The notes: generated by a model from the letters alone, not told the origin. Positions 1 to 8,965 are shown, counted from the first letter of the stretch. The stretch is 47,845 nucleotides of DNA from Bacteroidota bacterium (GCA_021831685.1 JAKBMG010000096.1:17332-65176), one strand, 5' to 3'. Numbers and translations: made by a program.

Positions 1-59
1 TTGCACACATTCAGAAATAAATGCGTAAATAGAGGAGTCAGAAGGTTGACAGGAGAGAA

Positions 60-91
60 ATTCCATCTCTTCTCCAATATTCCAAAATTTA
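60..91. repeat. fragment of the TGGAAT-type intergenic repeat family
   Basis: The stretch has the order ATTCCATC..CT..TCTCCAATATTCCAAA. Read on the other strand it is a TGGAATATTGGA-type string. It closely resembles one arm of the larger repeat at about 18559-18591, and it shares the TGGAATA word with the tandem repeat at 4615-4670. It lies upstream of hrcA. No function can be assigned. Confidence 0.45.
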
Positions 92-149
92 CATCTTTTT
101 GTTTGTGCATGTTTTAAACCATATAAAAATCTTTTTAATTTGTTTATAT

Positions 150-177
150 TTGCAACCACAATAAAAAAACTTATAAT
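150..177 (+). promoter_or_regulatory. possible hrcA promoter
   Basis: TTGCAA at 150-155 and TATAAT at 172-177 are separated by 16 bases, a fair match to a sigma-70 promoter. It would start transcription only a few bases before the hrcA ATG at 189, giving an almost leaderless message. This agrees with the lack of a visible Shine-Dalgarno site there. In such AT-rich DNA the match could be chance. No CIRCE inverted repeat (TTAGCACTC-N9-GAGTGCTAA) was seen in the 188 bases upstream. Confidence 0.35.
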
Positions 178-188
178 TATATTATGTT

Positions 189-1241
189 ATGCTAAACGAT
201 GAATTAAATGAACGGGAAAGAAATATTCTCCGGTATATTATACAGCAATTTATTTCGACTGCCTCTCCGGTTGGTTCAAGAAACATTACGAAAAAGTACC
301 AGCTTGGATTTTCCCCGGCAACAGTAAGGAATATTATGTCCGACCTTGAAGATTCCGGTTACATCGGACATCCGCATACCTCCGCAGGAAGAATTCCGAC
401 AGATAAAGGTTATCGATTTTATGTTGATACTTTGATGGATGTTCAAGAATTAATGAGTTCGGAAAAGGGACTTATAAATAAGGAGTTGGAAATTAACCTA
501 TCCGAAACAGCCGAGCTTTTAAATATTACTTCTTCCCTCCTAAGCAGAATTACCAAACAGCTTGCTTGTGTTACTTATCCTAAGATAGACAGCGGTGTCT
601 TGGAAAAAATTCAAATTGTTGGATTGACATCTACAAGAATACTGGTTGTTATTACTATTAAATCAGGATTTGCGCAAACTATTACACTGGAATTTTCATC
701 CGACATAAAAAACTCTCTGTTGGAATCGGTTCAGCGACTTCTTAATGAACGGTTAAGTGGATTAACTCTTTCCGAAATCAGGAACACTTTTAGCGAGAGA
801 TTTAAAGACGTGGAAGATGACCAGAAACATATTATTAGGGTTTTTATTGACTCCGCCGATAAAATTTTTAAGGATACTAAACAAACCGATAAACTTGTTA
901 TTACTGGTACTAAAAATATTATAAAACAACCAGAGTTTGACGATGCTCAAAAATTTCAAGGAATTATTGAGTTAATTGAAGATAAAGATTTTATTATTCA
1001 TATACTTGAAAAATCCAATGAACTCCCCTCTGAGAAGGTCTTTGTCTCTATCGGCAGCGAAAATAAACATCAAGATCTAAATGAGTATAGTTTTGTCAGT
1101 AAGGAATATAAACTTGGGGATATTTCAGGCACTCTCGGAATTATCGGACCGAAACGTATGGAATATTCAAAAGTGGTCGCAATTGTCGATTATATGGCAA
1201 AAATGCTTTCAGAAGTTTTGACAAATAATAATTCTAAATAA
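189..1241 (+). CDS. hrcA: heat-inducible transcription repressor HrcA
   Basis: HrcA represses class I heat-shock operons by binding CIRCE operators and is kept active by GroEL. The 350-residue length is normal for the family. The N-terminal winged helix shows the family hallmark FSPATVRNIMSDLEDSGYI followed by HPHTSAGRIPTDKGYR at about residues 41-78. A GAF-like dimerisation region follows and ends with the typical GTLGIIGPKRMEYSKV stretch near residues 317-332. The preceding ATG at 184 stops after three codons, so 189 is the start. It is first in hrcA-grpE-dnaJ, 14 bases before grpE. No CIRCE is visible in front of it, so autoregulation is not shown by this sequence. Identification is firm. 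Confidence 0.96.
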   Translation: MLNDELNERERNILRYIIQQFISTASPVGSRNITKKYQLGFSPATVRNIMSDLEDSGYIGHPHTSAGRIPTDKGYRFYVDTLMDVQELMSSEKGLINKELEINLSETAELLNITSSLLSRITKQLACVTYPKIDSGVLEKIQIVGLTSTRILVVITIKSGFAQTITLEFSSDIKNSLLESVQRLLNERLSGLTLSEIRNTFSERFKDVEDDQKHIIRVFIDSADKIFKDTKQTDKLVITGTKNIIKQPEFDDAQKFQGIIELIEDKDFIIHILEKSNELPSEKVFVSIGSENKHQDLNEYSFVSKEYKLGDISGTLGIIGPKRMEYSKVVAIVDYMAKMLSEVLTNNNSK

Positions 1242-1255
1242 AGGAGATATTCAAT

Positions 1256-1912
1256 ATGAAAAAAGATAAAAACGATATTAAATCAAAGCCCAATGAATCA
1301 GAGAAAGATGAACAAATGGATATTAAAATTAAAGGTGTTAAAGCTGAAGAAGAAAATCATTCCTCAGCCGGTTCCGGCAATTTGGAAGAAGTTAATAAGG
1401 AAAAAATTGAACATCTTGAAAAAGAGATTCAGGAATATAAAGAGAAATTATTGCGTAAAGCGGCGGAATTTGAAAACTATAAGCGTAGAACCGAAAACGA
1501 TCAATTGAATTTAATTAAGTATGCTGCTGAAACTTTTATCATAAAACTGCTTCCCACTGTCGATGATCTGGAACGCTCTCTTAAACATATTGAAAATGCC
1601 AGAGACATTAGCGCAATCAAAGACGGAATAAAATTAGTTTATGATAAATTATTGAAAGTTCTCGATGACCAGGGTGTTAAGAAAATTGACTCCGTAGGAA
1701 AACCATTTGATGTACATTTCCACGAAGCTCTGCTACAAAGGAAAGAAGAAAACGTACCCCCCCATACTGTTCTTGACGAAGTTGAAAAAGGCTATATGTA
1801 TAAGGATAGAGTAATTCGTCATACAAAAGTTATCGTCAGCGATGATTCTTCAGGCGCGTCTGATTCTGACAACAATCCGGCAGTTAATAATTCAAATATA
1901 GAGGATAAATAA
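1256..1912 (+). CDS. grpE: nucleotide exchange factor GrpE
   Basis: GrpE releases ADP from DnaK so that substrate can be exchanged, working with DnaJ in the cytoplasm. The 218 residues begin with a charged, low-complexity segment of about 45 residues. A long coiled coil follows (about residues 46-85, with [13 protein letters not shown] typical of the family), then the four-helix and beta-wing part with [12 protein letters not shown] and the C-terminal motif [20 protein letters not shown] good ribosome site (AGGAGAT at 1243-1249) precedes the ATG. It sits 14 bases after hrcA and 5 before dnaJ, so all three are surely co-transcribed. Confidence 0.96.
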   Translation: MKKDKNDIKSKPNESEKDEQMDIKIKGVKAEEENHSSAGSGNLEEVNKEKIEHLEKEIQEYKEKLLRKAAEFENYKRRTENDQLNLIKYAAETFIIKLLPTVDDLERSLKHIENARDISAIKDGIKLVYDKLLKVLDDQGVKKIDSVGKPFDVHFHEALLQRKEENVPPHTVLDEVEKGYMYKDRVIRHTKVIVSDDSSGASDSDNNPAVNNSNIEDK

Positions 1913-1917
1913 ATTCT

Positions 1918-3069
1918 ATGGCTAAACGCGATTACTATGAGATACTTGGAGTTGACCGTAATGCAACTAAGGATGATTTGAAAAAAGCTTATCGGAAAAT
2001 GGCGATGCAATTTCATCCCGATAGAAATCCCGATAATAAAGAAGCTGAAGAAAAATTTAAGGAAGCAGCCGAAGCTTATGAAATATTAAACGATGACGAT
2101 AAAAAAGCCCGTTACGATAGATTCGGCCATGAAGGCGTTAGAGGCAGCGGATTCGGTTCTCAAGGCTTTTCCGATGTCAATGATATATTTTCTCATTTCT
2201 CCGATATTTTCGGCGGTGCATCTATTTTTGACGATTTCTTTGGTGGCAACACGCAGCGCGGAAGAGGGAAAAGACATAGCGCCGGCACTCCCGGTTCTGA
2301 TTTAAAGGTTACTCTTAAGTTGACTCTCGAAGAAATCGCTTTAGGTGTAAATAAAAAAATCAAAATTAAAAAACAGGTCGTATGCAGTAAATGTAGTGGT
2401 TCCGGTGCCGAAGCAGGTACTTCTACTAAAACTTGCCCCGTCTGTCACGGCAGCGGTGAGGTTAGATCTGTTTCCAGATCGGTATTCGGGCAGTTCGTAA
2501 ATATATCTGCCTGCAGTAACTGCGGCGGTGAAGGGAGTGTTGTTGATATTCCTTGTAAAAAATGTATGGGCGACGGAAAGGTAATTGAAGAGGTTGCGGT
2601 TTCGATAAATGTTCCTGCAGGCGTTCATGAAGGAAGCTATATGACTATGCGAGGCGAAGGGAATGCAGGCAAACGCGGAGGACAGCCGGGTGATATAATC
2701 GTCGTATTTCAAGAACAACCGCATGAATATTTTACACGTGACGGAGACGATATTATTTATGATTTATTTATCAGCTACCCTAACGCAGTACTTGGTCTGG
2801 AAGTAGAAGTTCCTACCTTGATTGGTAAAGCAAGACTAAAAATTGACGCGGGGACACAGCACGGGAAATTTCTTAAAATGAGGGACAAAGGGATTAGACA
2901 TCTTAATCACTCCGGTTCCGGTGATCAACTTGTAAGAGTAAATATTGAAATACCAAAGAAATTAAACTCAAGAGAAAAAGAGCTATTAAAAGAATTAGCG
3001 GAGCAGCCCAATTTCAAAAAAGCTTCTAACGCAGACGAAAATAATTTTTTCAAGAAATTCTCTTTTTAG
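1918..3069 (+). CDS. dnaJ: chaperone protein DnaJ
   Basis: DnaJ is the Hsp40 co-chaperone that delivers clients to DnaK and stimulates its ATPase. All canonical parts are present in 383 residues. The J domain (1-70) has the HPD tripeptide at 33-35, and a Gly/Phe-rich linker follows. The zinc domain has four CxxCxGxG repeats ([32 protein letters not shown]), then come the substrate-binding C-terminal domains. It is the last gene of hrcA-grpE-dnaJ. dnaK, often placed between grpE and dnaJ, is not in this window. A short hairpin follows the gene but is too weak to call a terminator. Confidence 0.97.
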   Translation: MAKRDYYEILGVDRNATKDDLKKAYRKMAMQFHPDRNPDNKEAEEKFKEAAEAYEILNDDDKKARYDRFGHEGVRGSGFGSQGFSDVNDIFSHFSDIFGGASIFDDFFGGNTQRGRGKRHSAGTPGSDLKVTLKLTLEEIALGVNKKIKIKKQVVCSKCSGSGAEAGTSTKTCPVCHGSGEVRSVSRSVFGQFVNISACSNCGGEGSVVDIPCKKCMGDGKVIEEVAVSINVPAGVHEGSYMTMRGEGNAGKRGGQPGDIIVVFQEQPHEYFTRDGDDIIYDLFISYPNAVLGLEVEVPTLIGKARLKIDAGTQHGKFLKMRDKGIRHLNHSGSGDQLVRVNIEIPKKLNSREKELLKELAEQPNFKKASNADENNFFKKFSF

Positions 3070-3152
3070 AAGCATCTTCAGCTTGCTGAACTTAGTTTTG
3101 GTTCTTATATTCTCTTTAAGTAAATATTTTTTTTTGATTTTGAAGAGAAACA

Positions 3153-3644
3153 ATGTTCAAGAAGTTTTCCGAAAAAGCCGGATTTACTCAAACGGAGATA
3201 AAAGTTATCTTTTTCTTACTGATCATATTGCTAATAGGCGGAGTAGCAAAGACAGTTACTCAATCTAAAGAGAATTTTGACTATAAAAATTTTTCCTATA
3301 CAAAGGATGACAGCTTATTCATATCAGAATCTCAGGGAAATGAAAGCATTAAAGCATTTGAAACTTCTGATTCATTAAATAAAAGTAAAGTTTTGGATTT
3401 CAAAAATCAGAATTTTTTCAATGCAGAAAGAAAAGCCATTCCAAAAGAGAAAAGTGTAAATTTAAACAAATCCGGGGTTGAGGAGCTAACGAAGATACCG
3501 GGAATAGGTAAAATAATTGCTAAAAATATTATTGAACTACGGAATCAAAGAGGAAAATTTTTAACCTTAGAAGAACTTCTCTATGTAAAAAGAATCGGAG
3601 ATAAAAAGTTCAATAAAATCAAAAGGTATTTTTATATTGAATAA
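3153..3644 (+). CDS. ComEA-like helix-hairpin-helix protein with membrane anchor
   Basis: The protein has 163 residues. One hydrophobic segment near the N-terminus (about residues 19-35, VIFFLLIILLIGG) should anchor it in the inner membrane with the rest outside. After a charged linker, the C-terminal 60 residues form a double helix-hairpin-helix: VNLNKSGVEELTKIPGIGK, IIELRNQRGKF, then LEELLYVKRIGDKKF. This is the ComEA layout. In known systems ComEA binds incoming DNA in the periplasm during transformation, but short HHH proteins of this type also occur without proven competence. Its stop overlaps the start of a PilM-like gene by 8 bases, which favours a joint role. The family call is good; the role in DNA uptake is inference. 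Confidence 0.8.
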   Translation: MFKKFSEKAGFTQTEIKVIFFLLIILLIGGVAKTVTQSKENFDYKNFSYTKDDSLFISESQGNESIKAFETSDSLNKSKVLDFKNQNFFNAERKAIPKEKSVNLNKSGVEELTKIPGIGKIIAKNIIELRNQRGKFLTLEELLYVKRIGDKKFNKIKRYFYIE

Positions 3645-4584
3645 TTTTGAAAATCAAACGGGACAGCCTACCGGACAGATTGGATTGGCAATAACAAATT
3701 CCAAGCTTCAACTCGTAGAAATAGCCTTCAAGGATGATCAATTTATACTTGAAAATATTGACGAGGTTTACTTTGATGAAGTGATTAATTTTGAAAAGTG
3801 TAAGGAGACGAAAATAACGGCATTGCTCCAGAGTGCATTTAATGAACTTATAATTCGGAAACCATTAAACAGCACATCTGTTTCCTTCACGCTTCCGTTT
3901 GAATTATTTTATATAACGCAAACTCCATATGAAAATTCTCTTCTTCATCAAGATTTAATAACCGAATTTAAATGGGAATTTTCTATCCTTTTTCCATTTG
4001 CGAACACAAAAGATTTTGTTATACAATATTTTGAAGTGGAGAAGAACAATATTGTTAATTTTAATTCAGTAATTGCTATTGCCATCTCGCGGAAATATTT
4101 ACAGATAATTAATAATTTTTGCTCCGATAACAATCTCCGGTTAAAATTTATCGACAATCTTCACCTAGCTTCTGATCGCGCTCTATCATTAAGCAATGCG
4201 CTTGCAGCAAAAGGTTTGACTTTAAGCGTTTATTTAAGCAATAAAACTCTTTCAATAATTTTTTTATTATTTGGGAAACCGGTATATTTTAAGGTAATCA
4301 CACATAAAAATGCAAGCGATCTTCCGGCTACGCTAATCGATGAGATAAGCAATAATGAATCCATTTCGTTAAACAAGAACGCAATAAATGCAGCATTTAT
4401 AACCGGGGAAGAGATTACTAAGTCAATGGCTGAAACTCTCAGCAGTTTGTTAGACGTTGAATTTATATACTTTAATCCCTTTGAAAATATATCTCCAAAT
4501 CCGAAGCTATTTGAGAATAAAAACTATTCCGAAAAGTACAATTCATTTTCATCAGCAGCGGGGATTGCTTACAGGATCGGATAA
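3637..4584 (+). CDS. PilM-like actin-fold (ASKHA) protein, putative
   Basis: The 315-residue soluble protein has no signal peptide. It begins with a beta-hairpin pattern typical of actin-fold proteins (IGLAITNSKLQLVEIAF, residues 15-31). It ends with FNPFENISPNPKLF and SAAGIAYRIG, which resemble the C-terminus of PilM/type IV pilus assembly ATPases (NPF then an alanine-rich final helix). In known systems PilM sits on the cytoplasmic side of the pilus alignment complex and binds PilN. The start is TTG at 3637, overlapping the end of the ComEA-like gene, so translation is probably coupled. No pilN, pilO or pilQ lies nearby. The sequence is divergent, so the family call is moderate. Confidence 0.55.
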   Translation: MNNFENQTGQPTGQIGLAITNSKLQLVEIAFKDDQFILENIDEVYFDEVINFEKCKETKITALLQSAFNELIIRKPLNSTSVSFTLPFELFYITQTPYENSLLHQDLITEFKWEFSILFPFANTKDFVIQYFEVEKNNIVNFNSVIAIAISRKYLQIINNFCSDNNLRLKFIDNLHLASDRALSLSNALAAKGLTLSVYLSNKTLSIIFLLFGKPVYFKVITHKNASDLPATLIDEISNNESISLNKNAINAAFITGEEITKSMAETLSSLLDVEFIYFNPFENISPNPKLFENKNYSEKYNSFSSAAGIAYRIG

Positions 4585-4614
4585 ACATAAATATTCATAG
4601 CGCGGCAAGCCGCA

Positions 4615-4670
4615 ATGGAATATGGAATATGTATGATGGAATATGGAATATGTATGATGGAATATGGAAA
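4615..4670. repeat. 21-bp tandem repeat, 2.7 copies
   Basis: A 21-base unit reading ATGGAATATGGAATATGTATG occurs at 4615-4635 and again, identical, at 4636-4656. A partial third copy runs to about 4670. It fills the gap between the PilM-like gene and rsmD. The TGGAATA core is shared with intergenic sequences at 60-91 and 18526-18662. It is probably a variable-number locus; function unknown. Confidence 0.85.
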
Positions 4671-4760
4671 ATCATTTCAAATATCTTGACATAAAAAACA
4701 AAGATTTAAACGGTAATACTATAATACTAAATCAGCAGAATTTTGTTTAAGGGTTTCTAT

Positions 4761-5318
4761 ATGCGGATGAGAATTATTTCAGGAGAATTTAAGGGAAGGT
4801 TGATCAATGTACCGCAATCAAAACTTATCAGACCGACAACTAATCGTGTTAGAGAAACTCTTTTCAATTTATTAAACAACATAATAAATTTCGAAGGAAT
4901 AAAAGTTTTAGATATATACGCCGGCTCGGGTTCACTTGGGCTTGAATGCCTAAGCAGAGGTGCCGGTTCGGTAGATTTTGTCGAAAAGAATTTCGTCATT
5001 TACAAAAATCTTGAAGAGAATATAAAAGCTCTACAAGTTGAGGATTCATCAAATATTTTTAAGACAGAAGCTGTTACTTTTTCCTCTGCAAATAGGGGCT
5101 TACAATATGATTTGATTCTTGCCGATCCGCCATTTTTTAAAGACGATATTTATACCGTAATAAAAAATATATTGGTTAACAAATTTTTAGCTACCGAAGG
5201 GATTATAATAATTGAAAGGTCAAAACAAACAAAAGAAGAAGATATTTTAAATTTCGGCATTGAACCTTTTAAGATAATCGGGGATACTTGTTTATATAAA
5301 ATTAATAAGTTGCAATAA
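4761..5318 (+). CDS. rsmD: 16S rRNA (guanine(966)-N2)-methyltransferase RsmD
   Basis: RsmD methylates G966 of 16S rRNA in the 30S subunit using S-adenosylmethionine. The start MRMRIISGEFKGR and the following RPTTNRVRETLFNLL are family hallmarks. The SAM-binding motif is VLDIYAGSGSLGLECLSRGA and the catalytic motif IV is ADPPF. I chose ATG 4761 (about 185 residues) because TAAGGG at 4747-4752 sits 8 bases upstream. An in-frame TTG at 4743 would extend the protein without homology, and ATG 4767 is also possible. coaD follows 63 bases later, a pairing seen in many bacteria. Confidence 0.93.
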   Translation: MRMRIISGEFKGRLINVPQSKLIRPTTNRVRETLFNLLNNIINFEGIKVLDIYAGSGSLGLECLSRGAGSVDFVEKNFVIYKNLEENIKALQVEDSSNIFKTEAVTFSSANRGLQYDLILADPPFFKDDIYTVIKNILVNKFLATEGIIIIERSKQTKEEDILNFGIEPFKIIGDTCLYKINKLQ

Positions 5319-5381
5319 CTTTGTCTTTAAACTATTTTTCGTTAAGTATTCGTAAGTTCATTAAAATTATGGATTAAGATT

Positions 5382-5873
5382 ATGAGAAAAGTATTATACC
5401 CCGGGACATTTGATCCGGTAACGTACGGGCACATTGACATAATCCTTCGAGCAAAGGAATTGTTCGATGCGGTTGTGGTTACTGTTGCTATTAATCCAGG
5501 TAAATTGCCTTTATTTACGGTAATGGAACGAGTTCAGATGTTGCAGAAGAGCTTGAAGGGTTATAAAAATATATCTGTTGATTCTTTTGATGGATTGGTT
5601 GTAGATCACGCTCATGAAGTAGGGGCAGTCGGCATAATAAGAGGACTTCGAGCAGTCAGCGATTTTGAATATGAATTTCAAATGGCATTAATGAACAAAA
5701 AGTTAGCAAGTGACATTAATACTGTATTTTTAATGCCTCACGAGAAATATACATATTTAAATTCCTCCATAATTAGAAATTTAGCAAGCCTTCACAGCGA
5801 CATAAGCGAATTCGTCCCACCAATTGTTGTTAAGGCGCTTAAAAACAAATTTAGCCAAAAAACAAACCACTGA
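5382..5873 (+). CDS. coaD: phosphopantetheine adenylyltransferase
   Basis: CoaD transfers AMP from ATP to 4'-phosphopantetheine, the penultimate step of coenzyme A synthesis. The 163-residue size is standard. The nucleotidyltransferase signature YPGTFDPVTYGHIDI contains the TxGH active-site motif at residues 15-18. The stretch GIIRGLRAVSDFEYEFQMA is typical of CoaD, and SSIIRNLASLHSDISEFVP corresponds to the conserved ISSTxVRE region. It lies downstream of rsmD on the same strand and may share its transcript. Confidence 0.96.
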   Translation: MRKVLYPGTFDPVTYGHIDIILRAKELFDAVVVTVAINPGKLPLFTVMERVQMLQKSLKGYKNISVDSFDGLVVDHAHEVGAVGIIRGLRAVSDFEYEFQMALMNKKLASDINTVFLMPHEKYTYLNSSIIRNLASLHSDISEFVPPIVVKALKNKFSQKTNH

Positions 5874-5914
5874 TTTATATCATATCAACTTTAGATAATT
5901 TTTTTTAAGTTTAT

Positions 5915-5938
5915 ATAGTTTTATAATCATAAAACTAT
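5915..5938. terminator. perfect AT-rich hairpin after coaD
   Basis: ATAGTTTTAT (5915-5924) and ATAAAACTAT (5929-5938) form a perfect 10-bp stem with a 4-base loop, 42 bases after the coaD stop. The stem has only one G-C pair and only three Ts follow, so it would be a weak terminator at best. Confidence 0.35.
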
Positions 5939-6005
5939 TTCGATAGTGGATTGAACTCTATTACTTTCTAAAATAATAACAAAACAAATTTAGATAGGCA
6001 ATGAA

Positions 6006-6524
6006 ATGAAATTTTTATTATGGGTAGCAGGAGTTGTTGTGGTAACAATAATTGGTGCAGTCATTTTTATTTATTCAGGTATTTATAATATAAGTGCTAC
6101 AATTCCACATAACGGTTTGACACATTGGATAATGAGCACAACTATGGATAATTCAGTAAAGCATCATGCAAAAAATATTGTAGTTCCCGATCTTTCGGAT
6201 TCATCAAAAATAGAAATGGGATTTGTTCGTTACAGAGCAGTGTGTGCGAATTGTCATGGTGCTCCCGGTGTATCTCAAGAAGAATTAGCAGCCGGACTTT
6301 ATCCAAAACCTCCTAAGCTTGTTAGGACTATTCACGAATGGACACCCGCAGAACTTTTTTGGATTACCAAATACGGAGTTAAGATGACGGGGATGCCTGC
6401 TTGGGGACCAACACATTCCGACGATAAAATTTGGTCCATAGTTGCATTCATGGAAAAGATGCAGAAAATGACTCCCGAACAATATAAAAATCTTAGCGAA
6501 GAATTTAAGAACGAGAAAGACTAA
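6006..6524 (+). CDS. membrane-anchored c-type cytochrome, monohaem
   Basis: The 172-residue protein has an N-terminal hydrophobic helix (residues 4-24) that is either a signal or an anchor; no obvious cleavage site follows, so an anchor is likely. The haem site is CANCH at residues 80-84. The distal ligand is probably Met130 in GMPAW. The fold matches the cytochrome_CBB3-like/cytochrome c mono-haem family, acting in periplasmic electron transfer. The ATG at 6001 stops after two codons, so 6006 is used. No oxidase or other respiratory genes are adjacent, so the electron partner is unknown. Confidence 0.85.
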   Translation: MKFLLWVAGVVVVTIIGAVIFIYSGIYNISATIPHNGLTHWIMSTTMDNSVKHHAKNIVVPDLSDSSKIEMGFVRYRAVCANCHGAPGVSQEELAAGLYPKPPKLVRTIHEWTPAELFWITKYGVKMTGMPAWGPTHSDDKIWSIVAFMEKMQKMTPEQYKNLSEEFKNEKD

Positions 6525-6763
6525 AAGCCAATAAATATAAATTATAAAATTATTTCGTCCGATTCCCGAATAAAATTTCATCCGGATAAGTATTTTATTC
6601 AATCATTAATTTTTATTAATCTCAAATCACTTCATAATAGTTTTTGAATTATTAATTTTGTTTCCAAATTTTTCCAGTTAGTTGATTCCACAAATTATAA
6701 TTGTTGTTTGTAATATCAGAATTATATAGTGATATTTTTTAATCAAATAAGAGGTAAAGTAAG

Positions 6764-7943
6764 TTGAGTAATTATTCCGAATTAATTTCTGCTGTTGAAG
6801 AAAGCAAAACGATGGCGATATCATCGTTAGTAAAAAAATTAAAGAGCGAAGGTAAAAATGTTTTAAGTTTTAGCGCCGGCGAGCCAGACTTCCCTACTCC
6901 GGATTATATTAAAAATGCTGCGATAAAAGCCATTAACGAAAATTTTACAAAATACACTGCAAACGAAGGTTATCCTCAATTAATAAATGCAATTGTGGAT
7001 AAGTTTTCAAAAGAAAACAATCTGAATTTCAAACCAGAAAATATTCTTGTTTCGGCAGGAGCAAAACATTCAATATACAATTTAATGATGGCATTATGCA
7101 ACCCCGATGATGAAGTTATTTTCCAAGCACCTTATTGGGTTAGCTATCCGGAAATGGTAAAGCTTGCTCAAGGAAAATCTGTTATCATCGACGCCGGAGT
7201 TGAGCAAGATTACAAAATAACTCCCGAACAACTAGAAAAGAACTAAAATTTTCCTATTTAATACACCTTCCAATCCAACCGGTGCAGTATACAGCAAAAA
7301 AGAAATTTTAGCATTAGCTGAAGTGTTAAAAGATAAAAATATTTTTACTATATCTGATGAAATTTACGAAAAGATACTTTTTGACGGAGAAGAACATTTT
7401 AGCATCGGCAGTATAGATTATTTGAGAGATAAAACGATTACTGTAAACGGAGTAAGCAAAGCTTTTGCAATGACAGGCTGGAGGATCGGTTATGCAGGCG
7501 GTAATACAGAAGTAATCAAACTTGCAAGGAATTTACAAAGTCATTCTACCTCAAATGCCTCATCAATTTCGCAGGCAGCTACAGTAGCAGCTTTAAGGGA
7601 GCCTAACGGAGAGATTATTGAGATGGTAAGGCAGTTTAAGGAACGCAGAGATTTTATTTATAATTCGTTAAATAAAATAAAAGGAATAAAGTGTCCACTT
7701 CCTAAAGGCGCTTTTTACGTTTTTTATGATGTAAGCGCATATTACGGAAAAAATTTTAATGGATATGAAATAAAGGATTCCAGTTCTTTCTGTAATTATT
7801 TACTAAACGATCAATACGTAGGATTAGTGCCGGGTTTTGCATTCGGAAATGATAACTGCGTTAGAATGTCTTATGCTTGTTCTTACGAAGAGTTAACCGA
7901 CGGGATTGAAAGAATGACAAAAGCGCTAAATCAACTTCATTAA
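6764..7943 (+). pseudogene. class I/II aminotransferase (aspartate aminotransferase-like), frameshifted
   Basis: Two reading frames together make one PLP-dependent aminotransferase of the aspartate aminotransferase I family. Part 1 (6764-7246, TTG start after the GAGG at 6751-6754) holds FSAGEPDFPTPDYI, YTANEGYPQL and the APYWVSYPEMV region, then stops at TAA 7244-7246. The other frame, open from about 7236 to 7943, continues with FNTPSNPTGAVYS, SDEIYE and the PLP-lysine motif VSKAFAMTGWRIGY. Near the break the text runs EQLEKN then TKIFLF, where relatives usually have about four more residues. This suggests a short deletion that is not a multiple of three. It is either a real pseudogene or an assembly error; every other catalytic motif looks intact. 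Confidence 0.85.
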
Positions 7944-8016
7944 ATTTCTTCAGAGACTGCTAAATAATATTTGTCAGCCTCATCAATTTAATACTTAACA
8001 AGGTTTTTCCGCAAAA

Positions 8017-8889
8017 TTAGACTTTAAGAAATAATTGAAGGGATTTATAGACTTGTTCAACAGGCATAGTTTCGCTCGTCCAAAGTTCAAAAGATTTTGC
8101 AGCCTGATAGACGAGCATCTTTAACCCATCCAATGCAATTGCTCCGTTTGATGAGGCAAGTTTTAAAAGATTCGTTTGAATCGGGTTATAAACTAAATCA
8201 AAAACGATTTGTCCTTTAGTAAATGAATCGGCGAGCATAGTAATAGAATCATCTACATCCGGATACATACCAACCGAAGTAGCGTTGACTATTAGTTTTG
8301 AACTCCTAAAAACTTCGACTAAATCAGGCGGGAATAATTCTTTTGTTTTAAATGAGTTATATTTCATTTTATCTTGAAAATAATTTTTCAAAGAATCAGC
8401 ACGCTGTTCAGTGCGATTAACCAAAAATATTTTAGAAGGTTTGAAATATCTAATTAAAGTATAAATAACCGCACGTGATGCTCCCCCTGCACCTATGACA
8501 CTTATTTCGTTTCCAAATATTTCTTCCTTAAACGGATTCAAAGTTTCCAGAATACCGTTTACGTCGGTGTTATAACCGCTAAGCTTACCAAGCTCATTCA
8601 CAACCGTATTTACAGCACCAATAATTGAAGCTTCTTCGGATACATTACTCATAAACTGAATAATATTTTCTTTGTGAGGAATTGTTACATTAAATCCCCT
8701 TATTCCAAGAGCAATCATACCTCTGACAGCATTTTTTAAATTTGAGGCTGGAATGTCAAACGGGAGATAAATATAATCGATTTCTTTGAGATCAATAGCA
8801 ATATTATGAATAAAGGGAGAATATGAATGCTTTAACGGATGACCGATTAAACCCAATATTTTTGTATTTAAGTGAACCGAATTTTTCAT
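8017..8889 (-). CDS. aroE: shikimate dehydrogenase (NADP+)
   Basis: AroE reduces 3-dehydroshikimate to shikimate in the chorismate pathway for aromatic amino acids. The 290-residue protein has the substrate-binding start GLIGHPLKHSYSPFIHN, the catalytic lysine in FNVTIPHKENI and the aspartate in GYNTDVNGILETL. The Rossmann motif is GAGGASRAVIYTL, and the end shows GLKMLVYQAAKSFELW. It is last in the minus-strand order sucC, TPR gene, aroE, 76 bases after the TPR gene. It converges with the broken aminotransferase. No Shine-Dalgarno site is obvious in front of the ATG. Confidence 0.96.
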   Translation of the reverse strand: MKNSVHLNTKILGLIGHPLKHSYSPFIHNIAIDLKEIDYIYLPFDIPASNLKNAVRGMIALGIRGFNVTIPHKENIIQFMSNVSEEASIIGAVNTVVNELGKLSGYNTDVNGILETLNPFKEEIFGNEISVIGAGGASRAVIYTLIRYFKPSKIFLVNRTEQRADSLKNYFQDKMKYNSFKTKELFPPDLVEVFRSSKLIVNATSVGMYPDVDDSITMLADSFTKGQIVFDLVYNPIQTNLLKLASSNGAIALDGLKMLVYQAAKSFELWTSETMPVEQVYKSLQLFLKV

Positions 8890-8965
8890 TTAATGATTAT
8901 TTTTTATTTGAGTAGTATAAATCAAAATTTTGCAAAATTTTAATTGACAAGACAATTAAGAATTT

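Noticed and set aside
2341-2724. 127-residue minus-strand open frame inside dnaJ
   Set aside because: It is a shadow of dnaJ, which has all family motifs in the plus frame.
3077-3090. TTCAGC-TT-GCTGAA hairpin after dnaJ as terminator
   Set aside because: Only 6 bp with a 2-base loop and no T-run directly after it.
4686-4725. TTGACA (4686-4691) and TATAAT (4720-4725) as rsmD promoter
   Set aside because: The spacing is 28 bases, far too long; the -10 box alone is weak evidence in AT-rich DNA.
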